Assembly (NCBI GenBank): GCA_020049805.1
Contig: JAGVLN010000022.1
Location: 1 to 35,248 of the forward strand
Origin: Rickettsiales bacterium
GTDB lineage: Bacteria > Pseudomonadota > Alphaproteobacteria > Rickettsiales > JABSSG01
DNA length: 35,248 nucleotides
Reading direction: 5' to 3'
Shown here: one piece after another, positions 15,565 to 25,349 of the stretch
How positions within the stretch are numbered: the first letter of the stretch is position 1
Layout of the letters: each line of letters opens with the position of its first letter
The notes under the pieces: model-generated
Seen by the model: the letters and a program-made list of their open reading frames with translations, nothing else
Database searches by the model: none
Told to the model about the DNA's origin: nothing
Made by a program: the position numbers and the translations under genes

Positions 15565-15664
15565 ATTAACAGTTTAATAATAGAATTAAAACTTCCTTTT
15601 TTATATAGGTAAAAAATACTGAAATTCAGAAGAAAATAATACTGATATCTTAAGATATATTAGA

Positions 15665-15988
15665 TTATTTTCTACTATAAAGTACCTTAAAAGTATTTTC
15701 TGAATTTAATATTGCTTTGAATCTATCTTCCCTCTTTTTTGTGGTTGGGTCTATTCCGTTTGCTACAAGTTTACGAGCAGCTAATCTCCTTTCTCTTGCA
15801 TCACTTAAACTAATTTCAGGGTATGTGCCAAAGGCTAGTAATTTTTCTTTCTTATGAAATAAATACTTAAAGCGCCAATATTTTGAACCATTAGGGTGAA
15901 CTAAAAGATACATTCCTTGCCCATCTGTAAGTTTATAAGGTTTATCTTTAGACTTTGCGTTACGAATTGATGTGTCCGCAAGTGACAT
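15665..15988 (-). pseudogene. Truncated P4-type tyrosine integrase, N-terminal part
   Basis: 107 residues matching the N-terminal arm-binding domain (DUF4102) of phage P4-like site-specific integrases: LADTSIRNAKSKDKPYKLTD, GMYLLVHPNGSKYWRFKY, FGTYPEISLSDARERR, GIDP. A complete integrase is about 400 residues. Here the reading stops at NTFKVLYSRK, before the core-binding and catalytic (R-H-R-Y) domains, and no continuation was recognised. It starts 133 bp from the 3' end of tRNA-Asn, the normal arrangement for an island that integrated into a tRNA gene. It is non-functional alone and marks the island boundary. A 14-bp palindrome (ATATCTTAAGATAT, 15645-15658) lies just past its end. Confidence 0.85.
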
Positions 15989-16121
15989 ATGTATCTTTAA
16001 ATATACCCCAAAAAGATTTGGATTTTAATAAATAATTTTGAACATTATAAGAAATATAACTTATGAATGCTACTGAAATCAAGTAACTATAAGATTTTAT
16101 TAGACACTATTGAACTAAAGG

Positions 16122-16196
16122 TGGCTCCCCGGGCCGGATTCGAACCAGCGACCAAGCGATTAACAGTCGCTTGCTCTACCACTGAGCTACCGGGGA
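16122..16196 (-). tRNA. tRNA-Asn (anticodon GTT)
   Basis: On the minus strand the 75-base gene begins TCCCCGG and ends CCGGGGA, G discriminator, then encoded CCA, giving a perfect 7-bp acceptor stem. The D arm (GTAGCTCAGTGGTAGAGC), anticodon stem-loop with CTGTTAA (anticodon GTT) and T arm (GGTTCGAATCC) are all intact. It delivers asparagine to ribosomes. Its 3' end faces the integrase remnant, so it is the probable attachment site of the island on its left. I found no second copy of the 3' end in the window. Confidence 0.96.
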
Positions 16197-16308
16197 ATAA
16201 TGATAAGACTCCAATCTTATAACAAATAAATTTTTAGTAATCTAGCCTTTTTTATAAAAAAATGGATATTTAATTAAAAATAATAATGAGCTTTTTATAA
16301 AAACCTTA

Positions 16309-16336
16309 TTGATAACTATCATATAGTTACTATAAT
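16309..16336 (+). promoter_or_regulatory. Sigma-70 promoter for ABC exporter/helicase unit
   Basis: TTGATA (16309-16314) and a perfect TATAAT (16331-16336) are 16 bp apart. Predicted transcription would start near 16343, giving a short leader before the ATG at 16369. Confidence 0.65.
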
Positions 16337-16368
16337 CTAAGACCTAGCCTTATTTATTTAATTAAAAA

Positions 16369-18117
16369 ATGTTTAAAACACAAAAAACTAGTTCTGGCTT
16401 ATTATATCTTACTAAATTTTTAAAGCCTTATAAATCCAGCTTAGCATTGGTATTTATCGCTTTAAGTTGTGCTGCTATTTCAGTTTTAGCGATAGGTTAT
16501 GCAATTAGGTTTTTAATAGATGCTGGTTTTGCTAGTAGAAATATAGAATTGTTAAATCATGCTTTATACATTGTTTTAGGTATAGTTTTAGTTTTAGCAG
16601 TATCAAGTTTTGCGAGATCTTATCTTATTGAAAGTATTTGTGAAAAAGTAGTGCGAGATATTAGACAAGCAATTTATCAAAACTTGATTTATATTTCGCC
16701 AAGCTTTTATGAACTACAAAAAACTAGTGATATAATATCACGTTTAACTAATGATACTACGGTAATTCATAGTATAATTTCTAGCATCTTTTCTTTCTTT
16801 TTGCGTAATACGATCATGACTGTTGGTGGGATGATTATGATGTTTATTACTAGCTTAAAGCTGACATTTTATGTGATTATAATTTTACCGATAGTAATCA
16901 TACCAATTATTGTGATTGGTAAAAAAGTACGATTATTATCTAAAGCAACTCAAGAAAAAGTAAGTTTGATTAGTGCGCATATTGAAGAAACTATAAATGG
17001 TATTAAAACTGTTCAAGCTTATACAGGGGAAAGTTATGAGATTAATCGTTTTAAACAAATAACTAATGTTTCATTAAATACTGCTCTTAGCCGTATTCAG
17101 TTACGGTCATTCTTAGTCGGTTTAGTTATTTTTATTATTTCTACGGCTGTAACCTATGTTTTATGGGTTGGTGGTAATAGTGTTATTAGTGGGGAAATTA
17201 GTTCAGGTAATTTAGCATCTTTTGTGTTTTATGCAATTATTGTATCCAGCTCTATTGGCGGGTTAAGCGAAGTAGCGACAGACCTTAATAAAGCTGCAGG
17301 TGCTGCAGATAGAATTTGTTCATTGCTGTTTATAGAAAATGAGGTTGTTCAACCTAAAGAATCACAATCTTTATCTAATAAAACTAACTTTAATATTAAA
17401 TTTGTTAATGTTGATTTTAGTTACCCTTCGCGACCAGAAATACCTGTATTAAGTAAATTATCTTTTGCAATTAAAGCGGGAGCAAAAATTGCTGTAGTTG
17501 GGCCATCAGGGGCAGGAAAATCTACTATTTTCCAATTACTTCTTAGATTTTATGACTACGAAGCAGGGCAAATTTTAATTGATAACTGTGATATAAAAAA
17601 CCTTACTTTAAATGATTTAAGGAAGCATATTGCGTTAGTAACTCAAGATCCAATGATTTTTTCAGCCTCCGCATATGAAAATATCTTATATGGTAATCCT
17701 GAAGCAGATAAGCAGCAAGTTATAGAAGCTGCTACATTAGCAGAGATTTATGAATTTTTACTTACCTTACCTCAAGGAGTAGATACTTTTTTAGGAGAAA
17801 AAGGAGTGCGTTTATCTGGAGGGCAAAAACAAAGAATTGCAATTGCTCGGGCGATATTAAAAGACCCAAAAATTTTATTATTGGATGAAGCAACAAATAG
17901 TTTAGATAGTAAAAGTGAGGCTTTAGTACAAGAAGCCTTAACTAAATTTATGAAAGGGCGCACCTCTATTATTATTGCGCATAGGCTTACTACTATTATG
18001 GATGCAGATCAGATTTTAGTATTAGATAAAGGTAAAATAGTAGAATTTGGAACTCATAAAGAATTAATAGCTTCTTCTGGATTATATAAACAATTGGTGG
18101 ATAAGTATAATGATTGA
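16369..18117 (+). CDS. ABC exporter, fused permease/ATPase (MsbA/MdlB-like)
   Basis: A 582-residue half-transporter that works as a homodimer in the inner membrane and uses ATP to export lipid-like or amphipathic substrates. Residues about 20-310 form six transmembrane helices of the exporter type. The ATPase follows with Walker A GPSGAGKST at residues 378-386, a Q-loop (LVTQDPMIFSAS), the signature LSGGQKQRIAIARAIL, Walker B ILLLDEATNSLD and the switch His in IIAHRLTT. Length and order match MsbA-type proteins. The exact substrate (lipid A, drug or peptide) cannot be read. No membrane-fusion protein lies beside it, so there is no sign that it is the type I exporter for the island's RTX-like proteins. 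Its end overlaps the helicase start by 8 bp, implying translational coupling. Confidence 0.92.
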   Translation: MFKTQKTSSGLLYLTKFLKPYKSSLALVFIALSCAAISVLAIGYAIRFLIDAGFASRNIELLNHALYIVLGIVLVLAVSSFARSYLIESICEKVVRDIRQAIYQNLIYISPSFYELQKTSDIISRLTNDTTVIHSIISSIFSFFLRNTIMTVGGMIMMFITSLKLTFYVIIILPIVIIPIIVIGKKVRLLSKATQEKVSLISAHIEETINGIKTVQAYTGESYEINRFKQITNVSLNTALSRIQLRSFLVGLVIFIISTAVTYVLWVGGNSVISGEISSGNLASFVFYAIIVSSSIGGLSEVATDLNKAAGAADRICSLLFIENEVVQPKESQSLSNKTNFNIKFVNVDFSYPSRPEIPVLSKLSFAIKAGAKIAVVGPSGAGKSTIFQLLLRFYDYEAGQILIDNCDIKNLTLNDLRKHIALVTQDPMIFSASAYENILYGNPEADKQQVIEAATLAEIYEFLLTLPQGVDTFLGEKGVRLSGGQKQRIAIARAILKDPKILLLDEATNSLDSKSEALVQEALTKFMKGRTSIIIAHRLTTIMDADQILVLDKGKIVEFGTHKELIASSGLYKQLVDKYND

Positions 18118-19411
18118 TCTAGATGAAGAACTCTATTCCCCTGATCTCGATATACCTTTAGAAAAGCAAGATGTGTTAGATTGTATTGCTGCTAGGCATA
18201 ATGTGTTTATTACTGGCAGTGCTGGTACTGGTAAGTCTTATTTATTGAAATTAATAAAAGAAATGTATGATCCTTATGGTTTTGCTTTAACTGCAAGTAC
18301 CGGTATAGCAGCTGTGCAAATTGGGGGTGTAACTATTCATTCTTGGGCAGGGATTGGTAAGGGAGATTTATCACGTGAACAAATTTTAGAAAATCTTGAA
18401 TCATATAAATTAACTAAACAACGTAAGCAAATGAAGCTTGCGCGTATTTTAGCTATCGATGAAATTTCCATGATTTCAGCAGATGTTTTTGAATTGCTGG
18501 ATTATGTTTTACGGGTAGTTAGAGGTGTAGATGCACCTTTTGGTGGTATTCAGTTGATAGTGCTAGGGGATTTTTTGCAGCTTCCTCCTGTGGGGAGAGA
18601 TGGATTAAATAATAGATTCTGTTTTGAGTCCCATGTTTGGAAAGAACTAAAAATGAAAGTTTGCACTTTAAAACAAGTGTACCGACAGCATGATCGAAAA
18701 TTTATTAATTTATTAGATAACTTAAGATTAGGAAAATTAACTGAAGAAGATGTAGCAATATTAAAATCTCGTATAAATATTGATTATAGTTTTTTACCGT
18801 ATAAACCAACTCTTATTACTACTCATAATTATTTGGCCGAACAAGCGAATAAAAATGAACTTGATGCTATCTCTGGAAAGATTGTTAGTTTTGAACAGCA
18901 GTGCACAGGAGCTCCCGAAAAAATCATGTTTTTACAGAAATATTGTTTAGCGCCTATACGTTTAGATTTGAAAATAGGTGCACAAGTAATGATGATACGC
19001 AATAATTATATTAAAAATGGTATTATTAATGGTTCAATAGGAGTAGTGCAAGATTTTACTTCACGTGATATACCAATTGTAGAATTCGATAATAATATTA
19101 GGTTAAAAATTCAACCTAGCGAATGGGAATATACTGAATTTAATTCTAATACCATGAAGCATGAGGTTAAGGCTGTGATTAGGCAATTACCATTAATTCA
19201 TGCGTGGTCCATTACTGTTCATAAAGCTCAGGGCATGTCAATTGATGCAATATTATGTGATCTTGGGCGCTTATTTGAACAGGGACAAGGTTATGTAGCT
19301 TTATCTCGTGCAAAATCACTGAGCGGTTTATTTATTAAGTCATTTGATTTTAATAAAATAACGGTTTCCCCTGAGGCTGTGGAATTTTATAATTCTCTTG
19401 TTTCAAAGTAA
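18110..19411 (+). CDS. PIF1-like SF1B DNA helicase
   Basis: 433 residues with the motifs of the PIF1/RecD2-like superfamily 1B 5'-3' helicases: Walker A GSAGTGKS (residues 36-43), motif Ia TASTGIAA and THSWAGIG-like IHSWAGIG, Walker B AIDEISM (115-121), motif III GDFLQLPPV, motif IV-type LKQVYRQ, and the C-terminal VHKAQGMSID and YVALSRAKS. Such enzymes unwind G-quadruplexes, R-loops and stalled forks. It is compact, without extra N-terminal domains. PIF1-like genes were first described in eukaryotes but are common in bacteria. It begins inside the end of the ABC gene and its own 3' end overlaps the convergent SDR gene by 9 bp. Confidence 0.9.
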   Translation: MIDLDEELYSPDLDIPLEKQDVLDCIAARHNVFITGSAGTGKSYLLKLIKEMYDPYGFALTASTGIAAVQIGGVTIHSWAGIGKGDLSREQILENLESYKLTKQRKQMKLARILAIDEISMISADVFELLDYVLRVVRGVDAPFGGIQLIVLGDFLQLPPVGRDGLNNRFCFESHVWKELKMKVCTLKQVYRQHDRKFINLLDNLRLGKLTEEDVAILKSRINIDYSFLPYKPTLITTHNYLAEQANKNELDAISGKIVSFEQQCTGAPEKIMFLQKYCLAPIRLDLKIGAQVMMIRNNYIKNGIINGSIGVVQDFTSRDIPIVEFDNNIRLKIQPSEWEYTEFNSNTMKHEVKAVIRQLPLIHAWSITVHKAQGMSIDAILCDLGRLFEQGQGYVALSRAKSLSGLFIKSFDFNKITVSPEAVEFYNSLVSK

Positions 19412-20149
19412 ATGATTGCCACTATCGATTAATATATTGTTGCCAGTCATAGATTCGCATTTAAGAATAAGCTCAATAGCATCACAAATTTGCTGTGTAG
19501 TTGTAGGTATGTTTAATGGAGAGTTTTGAATCATTCTATCAAAATGATCTTGAGATTGTTTGCTAGCTTTAAGAACATATCCGGGGCTTATGGCATTAAC
19601 TCGACAACGAGGTGCAAGTTGCAAAGCCATTTGCTTGGTAGCTGTTAATAGCGCAGATTTGCTTAAATTATACGAAAAGAAATTACTTTGCGGATTCAGT
19701 GTTGAATAATCGAGAATATTAATAATATTCAACTTATCCTTTAGGTTATGTTTTATTAAAGCAGATGATAATGTGATAGGTGCTATACAATTTATTTTAA
19801 TATGTTGGTTTAACAATTCAGGAGAAAGATTGGTTATATGATCATTTTGAAAAGTTGCAGCGTTATTAATTAAAAGTGATACTAGCCCGAGATCGCTACT
19901 GATTTTCGCAAATAATTGATCGATGTTATCTAAGTTATTAAAGTCAGCTTTCAAATATATACTTTTGCTAAAAGTGTTTAGGTGCTCACAAAGTAATTTA
20001 GCTTCATTTTCTGATTGATTGTAATGTATTACAACGTGCCAGTTATTTTGTGCCAAAAATAAGGCAATATCTTTTCCAATTCGAGTACTCGCACCAGTTA
20101 CCAGTGCAATTTTTTTAACTATTTTATCTTGCATTTTTTTTAATATCAT
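19403..20149 (-). CDS. Short-chain dehydrogenase, pteridine reductase-like
   Basis: A 248-residue NAD(P)H-dependent SDR. The nucleotide-binding motif is TGASTRIG (residues 18-25), with Arg in place of the usual Gly at position 23, as in pteridine reductases and FolM. HYNQS at 42-46 fits the NADPH-preferring HYxxS motif of that group. NNAA (94-97) and the catalytic pair Tyr160/Lys164 (YNLSK) are present, as is the PGYV-like SPGYVL after the active site. The likely reaction is reduction of dihydrobiopterin or dihydromonapterin-type pterins, which could support folate metabolism. The specific substrate is inferred. ATG 20149 is used, but Met6 is an equally possible start. No ribosome site is clear for either. 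Confidence 0.85.
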   Translation of the reverse strand: MILKKMQDKIVKKIALVTGASTRIGKDIALFLAQNNWHVVIHYNQSENEAKLLCEHLNTFSKSIYLKADFNNLDNIDQLFAKISSDLGLVSLLINNAATFQNDHITNLSPELLNQHIKINCIAPITLSSALIKHNLKDKLNIINILDYSTLNPQSNFFSYNLSKSALLTATKQMALQLAPRCRVNAISPGYVLKASKQSQDHFDRMIQNSPLNIPTTTQQICDAIELILKCESMTGNNILIDSGNHLL

Positions 20150-20221
20150 CTGATACTAGTTAAGCCATTTAATTATATGTGGCTTATTCTTATTTTAAAG
20201 TAAAGAGAGAAAGTAAATTTA

Positions 20222-21952
20222 ATGCATGATTTATCATTTTTACCCAGTGTACTACTTATATTAATTGCTGCTGTAATAGTAGTAGCAGTTTTTCGCAGAT
20301 TCCATTTAAGTCCTGTATTAGGTTATTTTGTTGCTGGAGCAGCAATAGGGGAATATGGCTTAAAATATGTTAATGCCGAAGATATAGAAGTATTTGGTGA
20401 ATTTGGTGTAGTGTTTTTGTTATTTGCTATCGGCCTGGAGCTTACCTTCGAGCGTCTAAAATCTATGAGGCTGCATGTATTTGGTTTTGGTGGTTTACAA
20501 GTAATAATTACTGCCACAATAATTATTTTACTATCTCATTACGCGTATGGTCTTAAATTAAGTTCAGCTATAGTAATAGGAGGTGGTTTTGCTTTATCCT
20601 CTACCGCGATAGTTTTACAAGTTATTGCAGAAAACCGCAAACAATCAACGCAAGTAGGTAGGTTGTCACTTGCAGTGCTATTAATGCAAGATTTTGCCGT
20701 AGTTCCACTTTTAGTTTTAGTACCGCTTTTAGCTGCAGATGGAGATTCATTTAGTATATTTGAGTTGATGGGAACAGCTGTATTAAAAGCTTTAGTTACT
20801 CTTCTAATTATTTTTGTTTTAGGAAGATTATTTTTGCGACCAGTTTTCCGGGCTATAAATCCAGCAAACCAGTCTAAGAATAATGAATTGTTTATTGCTA
20901 CAACTTTAGTAATAGTTTTAGCTTCCGCTTGGGCAACTGAACATATGGGATTATCGCTTGCGCTAGGTGCATTCGTTGCTGGACTTTTAGTAGCTGAGAC
21001 AGAATATCATTTGCAAGCTGAAGAAAGTATTAATCCATTTAAAGGGTTATTATTAGGTGTATTTTTTATGACGGTTGGTATGTCATTAAATATGCAATTA
21101 ATCATTCAAGAATTAGACATAATTTTATTATTATCTTTAGGTTTAATTTTAATTAAAGCACTTATTATCATTGGATTATGCAGACTATTTAAGTTTAAAT
21201 GGGGTACTGCAATTCATGCTGGGTTGCTTTTATCTCAGGGCAGTGAGTTTGCTTTCATTTTATTTGGATTAGCTGTTCAGCAAAACATTATTAGTCAAGG
21301 TGCTGGCCAAACATTAATGTTAGTTGTAACTATTAGCATGGCATTAACGCCATTATTATCTATGCTTGGTGATTTTATAGATGATAAATTAGATAAAAAA
21401 GAGAAAATGGATTACGATGAAATTAACCAAGATATTGCTGATTTAAATAATCATGTAATTATAGCAGGGTTTGGAAGAGTTGGTAAAATGGTGGCAAAAT
21501 TACTCGAAGCGGAAAAAGTCAATTATATTGCTTTAGATGCTAGCCCTAACCATGTTGCCCATGAACGTAGAGAAGGGTTTCCACTTTATTTAGGTGATGC
21601 TAGCAATATTGAGATTTTAGAATCTATAGGTTTGAATCGTGCTAAATCAGTAATTATTACTATTGATAATGTAGTTACTTTGAAGAAATGCACTAGGGTA
21701 ATTAGGAATTATATGCCGAAAATTCCTATTGTAGTAAGATCAAAAGATTTAAATAATGCTGAAGAACTTTATAAACTTGGTGCTACTATTATAGTACCTG
21801 AAACATATGAAACTGGTTTGCAAATGGGTGGAGCGGTGTTAAAATCTGTAGGTATTAGTGAATATGAAGTTAGTAGGATTAAAAATCGCTTTAGATTAGG
21901 TAACTACGTTATTGCACATGAAGAGGAAGAGCTATTAGATGAAACTATATAA
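20222..21952 (+). CDS. Kef-type K+/H+ antiporter (CPA2) with RCK domain
   Basis: 576 residues. The first 380 form the CPA2 Na+/H+-exchanger membrane domain (about 12 helices), including GYFVAGAAIGEYGL, FLLFAIGLELTFERL, ALSSTAIVLQVIAE, VLLMQDFAVVPLL and GAFVAGLLVAETEY. A TrkA-N/RCK domain follows at about 410-535 with the Rossmann motif GFGRVGKMVA and acidic residue near ALDASPNH, which binds NAD or a related nucleotide to gate the channel. It moves K+ out in exchange for protons, protecting pH and electrophile balance. It is like KefB/KefC, but no KefF/KefG partner is present and glutathione gating is not established. AGAGAG precedes the ATG. Its end overlaps the SH3 gene by 14 bp. Confidence 0.92.
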   Translation: MHDLSFLPSVLLILIAAVIVVAVFRRFHLSPVLGYFVAGAAIGEYGLKYVNAEDIEVFGEFGVVFLLFAIGLELTFERLKSMRLHVFGFGGLQVIITATIIILLSHYAYGLKLSSAIVIGGGFALSSTAIVLQVIAENRKQSTQVGRLSLAVLLMQDFAVVPLLVLVPLLAADGDSFSIFELMGTAVLKALVTLLIIFVLGRLFLRPVFRAINPANQSKNNELFIATTLVIVLASAWATEHMGLSLALGAFVAGLLVAETEYHLQAEESINPFKGLLLGVFFMTVGMSLNMQLIIQELDIILLLSLGLILIKALIIIGLCRLFKFKWGTAIHAGLLLSQGSEFAFILFGLAVQQNIISQGAGQTLMLVVTISMALTPLLSMLGDFIDDKLDKKEKMDYDEINQDIADLNNHVIIAGFGRVGKMVAKLLEAEKVNYIALDASPNHVAHERREGFPLYLGDASNIEILESIGLNRAKSVIITIDNVVTLKKCTRVIRNYMPKIPIVVRSKDLNNAEELYKLGATIIVPETYETGLQMGGAVLKSVGISEYEVSRIKNRFRLGNYVIAHEEEELLDETI

Positions 21953-22412
21953 AACATGCTGTTTAATATTTTGTATATTCGGGATAGCAAGTATTTGTTC
22001 GGCGGGTGTGGTGCCTCGTTTTTCATCGATTAAACCAAACGAAGTTAATTTAAGAGCTGGGCCTAGTAAAAATTATCCAATAAAATGGGTGATAAAAAAC
22101 AAAGGTGAACCAGTTGAAGTAATTACTGAGTTTGAGCAGTGGCGAGAAATTAAAGATAAGGATGGAGATAGTGGTTGGGTACATGAGACTATGCTTAGTG
22201 GTAATAGATACGTAGTAATTATAGGTGATACTGTGCAGTTTTTATATAAGAATGCTGGTGGAGGCAAAAAGATTGCTAAAATTGAACCCAACGTAAGAGC
22301 ACGTTTTATCACTTGTAAGGAAGAATGGTGCTATATTTCCTTCGAAAAATATAAAGGATGGATTAAGCGCGAGCTTTTGTGGGGAGTGCGTAAAGATGAA
22401 AAATTTGAGTGA
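21939..22412 (+). CDS. Exported SH3-domain protein
   Basis: A 157-residue protein with a Sec signal peptide (MKLYKTCCLIFCIFGIASIC, cleavage likely after SAG or CSA near residue 22). A bacterial SH3 domain follows: VNLRAGPSKNYPI, WREIKDKDGDSGWVHETML. A second SH3-like half (IEPNVRARFITCKEEWCYIS, GWIKRELLWGV) covers the rest. This form is common in alphaproteobacteria, where SH3b proteins are thought to bind cell-wall peptides in the periplasm. It starts inside the antiporter gene and ends three bases from the convergent csaA, so it is probably co-expressed with the antiporter. Confidence 0.88.
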   Translation: MKLYKTCCLIFCIFGIASICSAGVVPRFSSIKPNEVNLRAGPSKNYPIKWVIKNKGEPVEVITEFEQWREIKDKDGDSGWVHETMLSGNRYVVIIGDTVQFLYKNAGGGKKIAKIEPNVRARFITCKEEWCYISFEKYKGWIKRELLWGVRKDEKFE

Positions 22413-22415
22413 AAA

Positions 22416-22751
22416 TTAAAATAATTTTTGACCGTTAGGCACTTTTATATCTGTTGTAATTAAGCAAACATCACCATTTCTATCCGCAAAACCTACAAGC
22501 AAGAACTCAGAGGTAAAACCAGCAATGTTTTTAGTCCCTAAATTTATACACCCAACTACTTGTTTTCCAGGTAATAAATTTAAATCATAATGAGTTGTAA
22601 TTTGTGCCGATGTTTGTTTAATGCCAATCTCAGGGCCAAAATCTACCCAAACCTTATAAGCAGGTTTTTTAGCCTTCGGAAATACTTCAGCTTTTAGGAT
22701 TGTACCTGATCTTAATTCGACTTTAGAAAAGTCTTCATAACTAATAATCAT
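22416..22751 (-). CDS. csaA: CsaA, tRNA-binding-domain chaperone
   Basis: A 111-residue single-domain OB-fold protein of the EMAP/Trbp111 class. The typical signature is present: VELRSGTILKAEVFPKAKKP, YKVWVDFG, KQTSAQITTHY, GKQVVGCINLG and the closing VPNGQKLF. CsaA binds RNA or exported protein precursors and has been described as a secretion-related chaperone in other bacteria. AAGAG precedes the ATG. Length matches the family (about 110). Confidence 0.95.
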   Translation of the reverse strand: MIISYEDFSKVELRSGTILKAEVFPKAKKPAYKVWVDFGPEIGIKQTSAQITTHYDLNLLPGKQVVGCINLGTKNIAGFTSEFLLVGFADRNGDVCLITTDIKVPNGQKLF

Positions 22752-22868
22752 AAAACACTCTTAATTTAATACTTGCAGATAGAAATTAACTTTTGTCTTG
22801 CTGAAAAGCAATATAATTTATAATATCTTTAAATAACTTTATATAATAATAATTCTAGGAGTAATCAG

Positions 22869-24242
22869 TTGTTGTGGGATAATATTAACGTAGTGGAAGC
22901 TACAGGAGGAAAAGTATTTGGTACATGGAAGGCTAATAAAGTATGTATCGATACTAGAAAGATTGAACATAACGATTTATTTATCGCGTTTAAAGGTGTA
23001 AATGTTGATGGTCATAATTATGTTGCTGAAGCTTTGGAAAAGGGTGCCAGTGCTGCAATGGTTGAATATATACCAGAGAATGTTGATCCAAATAAATTAT
23101 TATTAGTAGAAAATTGTAAGAAAGCTCTGGAGAAATTGGCTGTCTATAATCGCGCTCGATTAAATGCCAAAGTTATTAGTGTCACAGGAAGTGTAGGTAA
23201 AAGCAGTACAAAAGAAATGTTGTATTTAGCTTTTTCTGCTTTAGGAGAAACTTATAGAAGCCAGGGCAATTATAATAATCATCTTGGGCTGCCTATAAGC
23301 TTGGCTTCGATACCTCTTTCCACGCAATATGTAATTTTAGAGATGGGGATTAGTAATCCTGGAGAGATGATTTATTTAACAGAATTAGCTGGGCCTGATC
23401 TAGCAATTATTACTAATGTTGTTGGTGTGCATTTAGCTAATTTTGGTTCTAAAGAAAATTTAGTAAAGGCTAAATCAGAAATTTTTATTGGTTTAAGCAA
23501 TTCTGGTGCGGCAATTATAAATAAAGATAGTGATTATTCTTCTTTGCAAGTATCAGAGGCCCAAAAACATAAGGCAAGTAATATTATAACATTTGGCAAA
23601 AATGCTGATGTTAGTTTAATTGATTATAGAGCGGGTGATGAAGGGGTAATTATAAATGCTGATGTAATGGGTGCTAATATAGAATATAAATTAACCTCTT
23701 ATGGCTTGCATCACATCTATAATAGTTTAGCAGCTTTATCAGCTGTAAAATTTCTTGGCGGTGATGTTAAAAAAGCTGCTGCAAATTTAATTTACTTCAA
23801 AAACTTAAAAGGTCGTGGGGAAGTCAATAAAATTAAAATTGGAAGTAAAAATATTACTTTAATTGATGATAGTTATAACGCTCATCCTGTCTCAATAAGA
23901 GCATCATTAAATGTTGTTGGAAGTAAATTTGCTTTGGCTGAAAGACGTATAGCAATATTGGGTGATATGCCTGAATTAGGTCCGGATGAAGCTGAGTTAC
24001 ATAAAGGGTTAGTTCCTTCTATGGTAGAGAATAAAATTGATAAAATGATAGCTATAGGTCCATTATTTAAGCAAGCTTATGATATGTTGCCAGTTAATAT
24101 GCAGTTAGCACATTTTTCTAATGTTGACGAAACCCTTGCAAAAGTTTTAGATTTTTTATCTGATGGCGATGTAATTTTAATTAAAGGGGCAAACCGCCTA
24201 AAGCTCAGTAAATTAGTTGATTATTTAAAGGAGCAGCAATGA
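22869..24242 (+). CDS. murF: MurF, UDP-MurNAc-tripeptide-D-Ala-D-Ala ligase
   Basis: 457 residues. MurF adds D-Ala-D-Ala to UDP-MurNAc-tripeptide with ATP in the cytoplasm, completing the peptidoglycan precursor. Visible motifs are [16 protein letters not shown] in the N-terminal UDP-binding domain, the P-loop [11 protein letters not shown] near residue 107, [20 protein letters not shown], and [12 protein letters not shown] in the C-terminal ligase domain. The start is TTG at 22869, chosen because AGGAG ends seven bases before it; no ATG fits. It overlaps mraY by 4 bp (ATGA), the conserved dcw-cluster order. Its presence shows the organism makes a wall precursor, not universal among Rickettsiales. 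Confidence 0.95.
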   Translation: MLWDNINVVEATGGKVFGTWKANKVCIDTRKIEHNDLFIAFKGVNVDGHNYVAEALEKGASAAMVEYIPENVDPNKLLLVENCKKALEKLAVYNRARLNAKVISVTGSVGKSSTKEMLYLAFSALGETYRSQGNYNNHLGLPISLASIPLSTQYVILEMGISNPGEMIYLTELAGPDLAIITNVVGVHLANFGSKENLVKAKSEIFIGLSNSGAAIINKDSDYSSLQVSEAQKHKASNIITFGKNADVSLIDYRAGDEGVIINADVMGANIEYKLTSYGLHHIYNSLAALSAVKFLGGDVKKAAANLIYFKNLKGRGEVNKIKIGSKNITLIDDSYNAHPVSIRASLNVVGSKFALAERRIAILGDMPELGPDEAELHKGLVPSMVENKIDKMIAIGPLFKQAYDMLPVNMQLAHFSNVDETLAKVLDFLSDGDVILIKGANRLKLSKLVDYLKEQQ

Positions 24243-25330
24243 TTTATACTTTATTTGCCTCTTTTGGAGGATTGCTGCCCTATGTAAATATTTTCCGTTA
24301 CATTACATTTAGGAGCGGATGTGCAGCATTAACTGCCTTGTTACTAAGCATGATTTTTGGACCAATCATAATCCGTAAATTAAAGCAAATTCAGCCAGCT
24401 GGTCAGCCAATACGCACTGATGGCCCTCAAACTCATCTTCAAACAAAAAAAGGCACTCCTACTATGGGCGGTCTCATTATTTTAATGGCTGTTTTTATTT
24501 CAACATTATTTTGGTCTGATCTTGCAAATCCATATGTTTGGATAGTTTTAGCGGTTACGATTAGCTTTGGTTTATTAGGATTTTATGATGATTATTTAAA
24601 GGTTACTAAGCGCAATAGTAAAGGTGTGCGCGGTAAGGTGAAGTTAGTAGTACAAGTTCTTGTTAGTATTATCGCTTGTATCGCCATTCAGAAATATAGT
24701 TCCCCTGATTATTATAATAAAATCACTATGCCTTTTTTTAAAAGCTTATTAATTGATTTGGGTCCAGCTTACTTAATTTTTGTAGTAGTGGTTATAGTAG
24801 GTGCATCTAATGCAGTTAATTTAACAGATGGTTTAGATGGTTTAGCTATTGGTCCTATTGCTATAGCTACTGCTTGCTTTGCAATTATTTGTTATCTAGT
24901 AGGGAATGCAGTTTTTTCTTCATACCTACAAATTCATTATGTGCCAGGAGTCGGGGAGCTAACAGTATTTTGTTCAGCTTTGGTAGGTGCAAGCCTAGGT
25001 TTTTTATGGTATAACGCACCTCCAGCAAAAGTTTTTATGGGAGATACCGGGAGCTTAGCTTTAGGAGGTTCTTTAGGAACGATGAGTGTGATTACTAAAC
25101 ATGAATTTGTTTTAGCTATTATTGGCGGGTTATTTGTTATAGAAGCATTATCTGTCATTATTCAGGTTTATTATTTTAAATTGACAGGTGGAAAAAGATT
25201 TTTTTTAATGGCGCCGATTCATCACCATTTTGAGAAAAAAGGATGGACTGAACCTACGATCGTAATCAGGTTTTGGATTATAGCTATTATTTTTGCCCTT
25301 TTAGGTCTTTCGACGTTGAAATTGCGATAA
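24239..25330 (+). CDS. mraY: MraY, phospho-MurNAc-pentapeptide transferase
   Basis: A 363-residue inner-membrane enzyme that transfers phospho-MurNAc-pentapeptide to undecaprenyl phosphate to form lipid I. Family hallmarks are [51 protein letters not shown] and [13 protein letters not shown]. About ten transmembrane helices and the usual length of about 360 are present. It is translationally coupled to murF through ATGA. The next dcw gene (murD) does not follow, so the cluster is broken here. Confidence 0.97.
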   Translation: MIYTLFASFGGLLPYVNIFRYITFRSGCAALTALLLSMIFGPIIIRKLKQIQPAGQPIRTDGPQTHLQTKKGTPTMGGLIILMAVFISTLFWSDLANPYVWIVLAVTISFGLLGFYDDYLKVTKRNSKGVRGKVKLVVQVLVSIIACIAIQKYSSPDYYNKITMPFFKSLLIDLGPAYLIFVVVVIVGASNAVNLTDGLDGLAIGPIAIATACFAIICYLVGNAVFSSYLQIHYVPGVGELTVFCSALVGASLGFLWYNAPPAKVFMGDTGSLALGGSLGTMSVITKHEFVLAIIGGLFVIEALSVIIQVYYFKLTGGKRFFLMAPIHHHFEKKGWTEPTIVIRFWIIAIIFALLGLSTLKLR

Positions 25331-25349
25331 TCAGTGAGTATGACTCCTT

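Noticed and set aside
15645-15658. 14-bp palindrome as an integrase core site
   Set aside because: It lies on the far side of the integrase remnant from the tRNA and does not match the tRNA 3' end, where the crossover would be expected.
16369-18117. Type I secretion ABC component for the RTX-like proteins
   Set aside because: No membrane-fusion protein or outer-membrane channel is next to it, there is no N-terminal C39-like domain, and it lies outside the island with MsbA-like layout.
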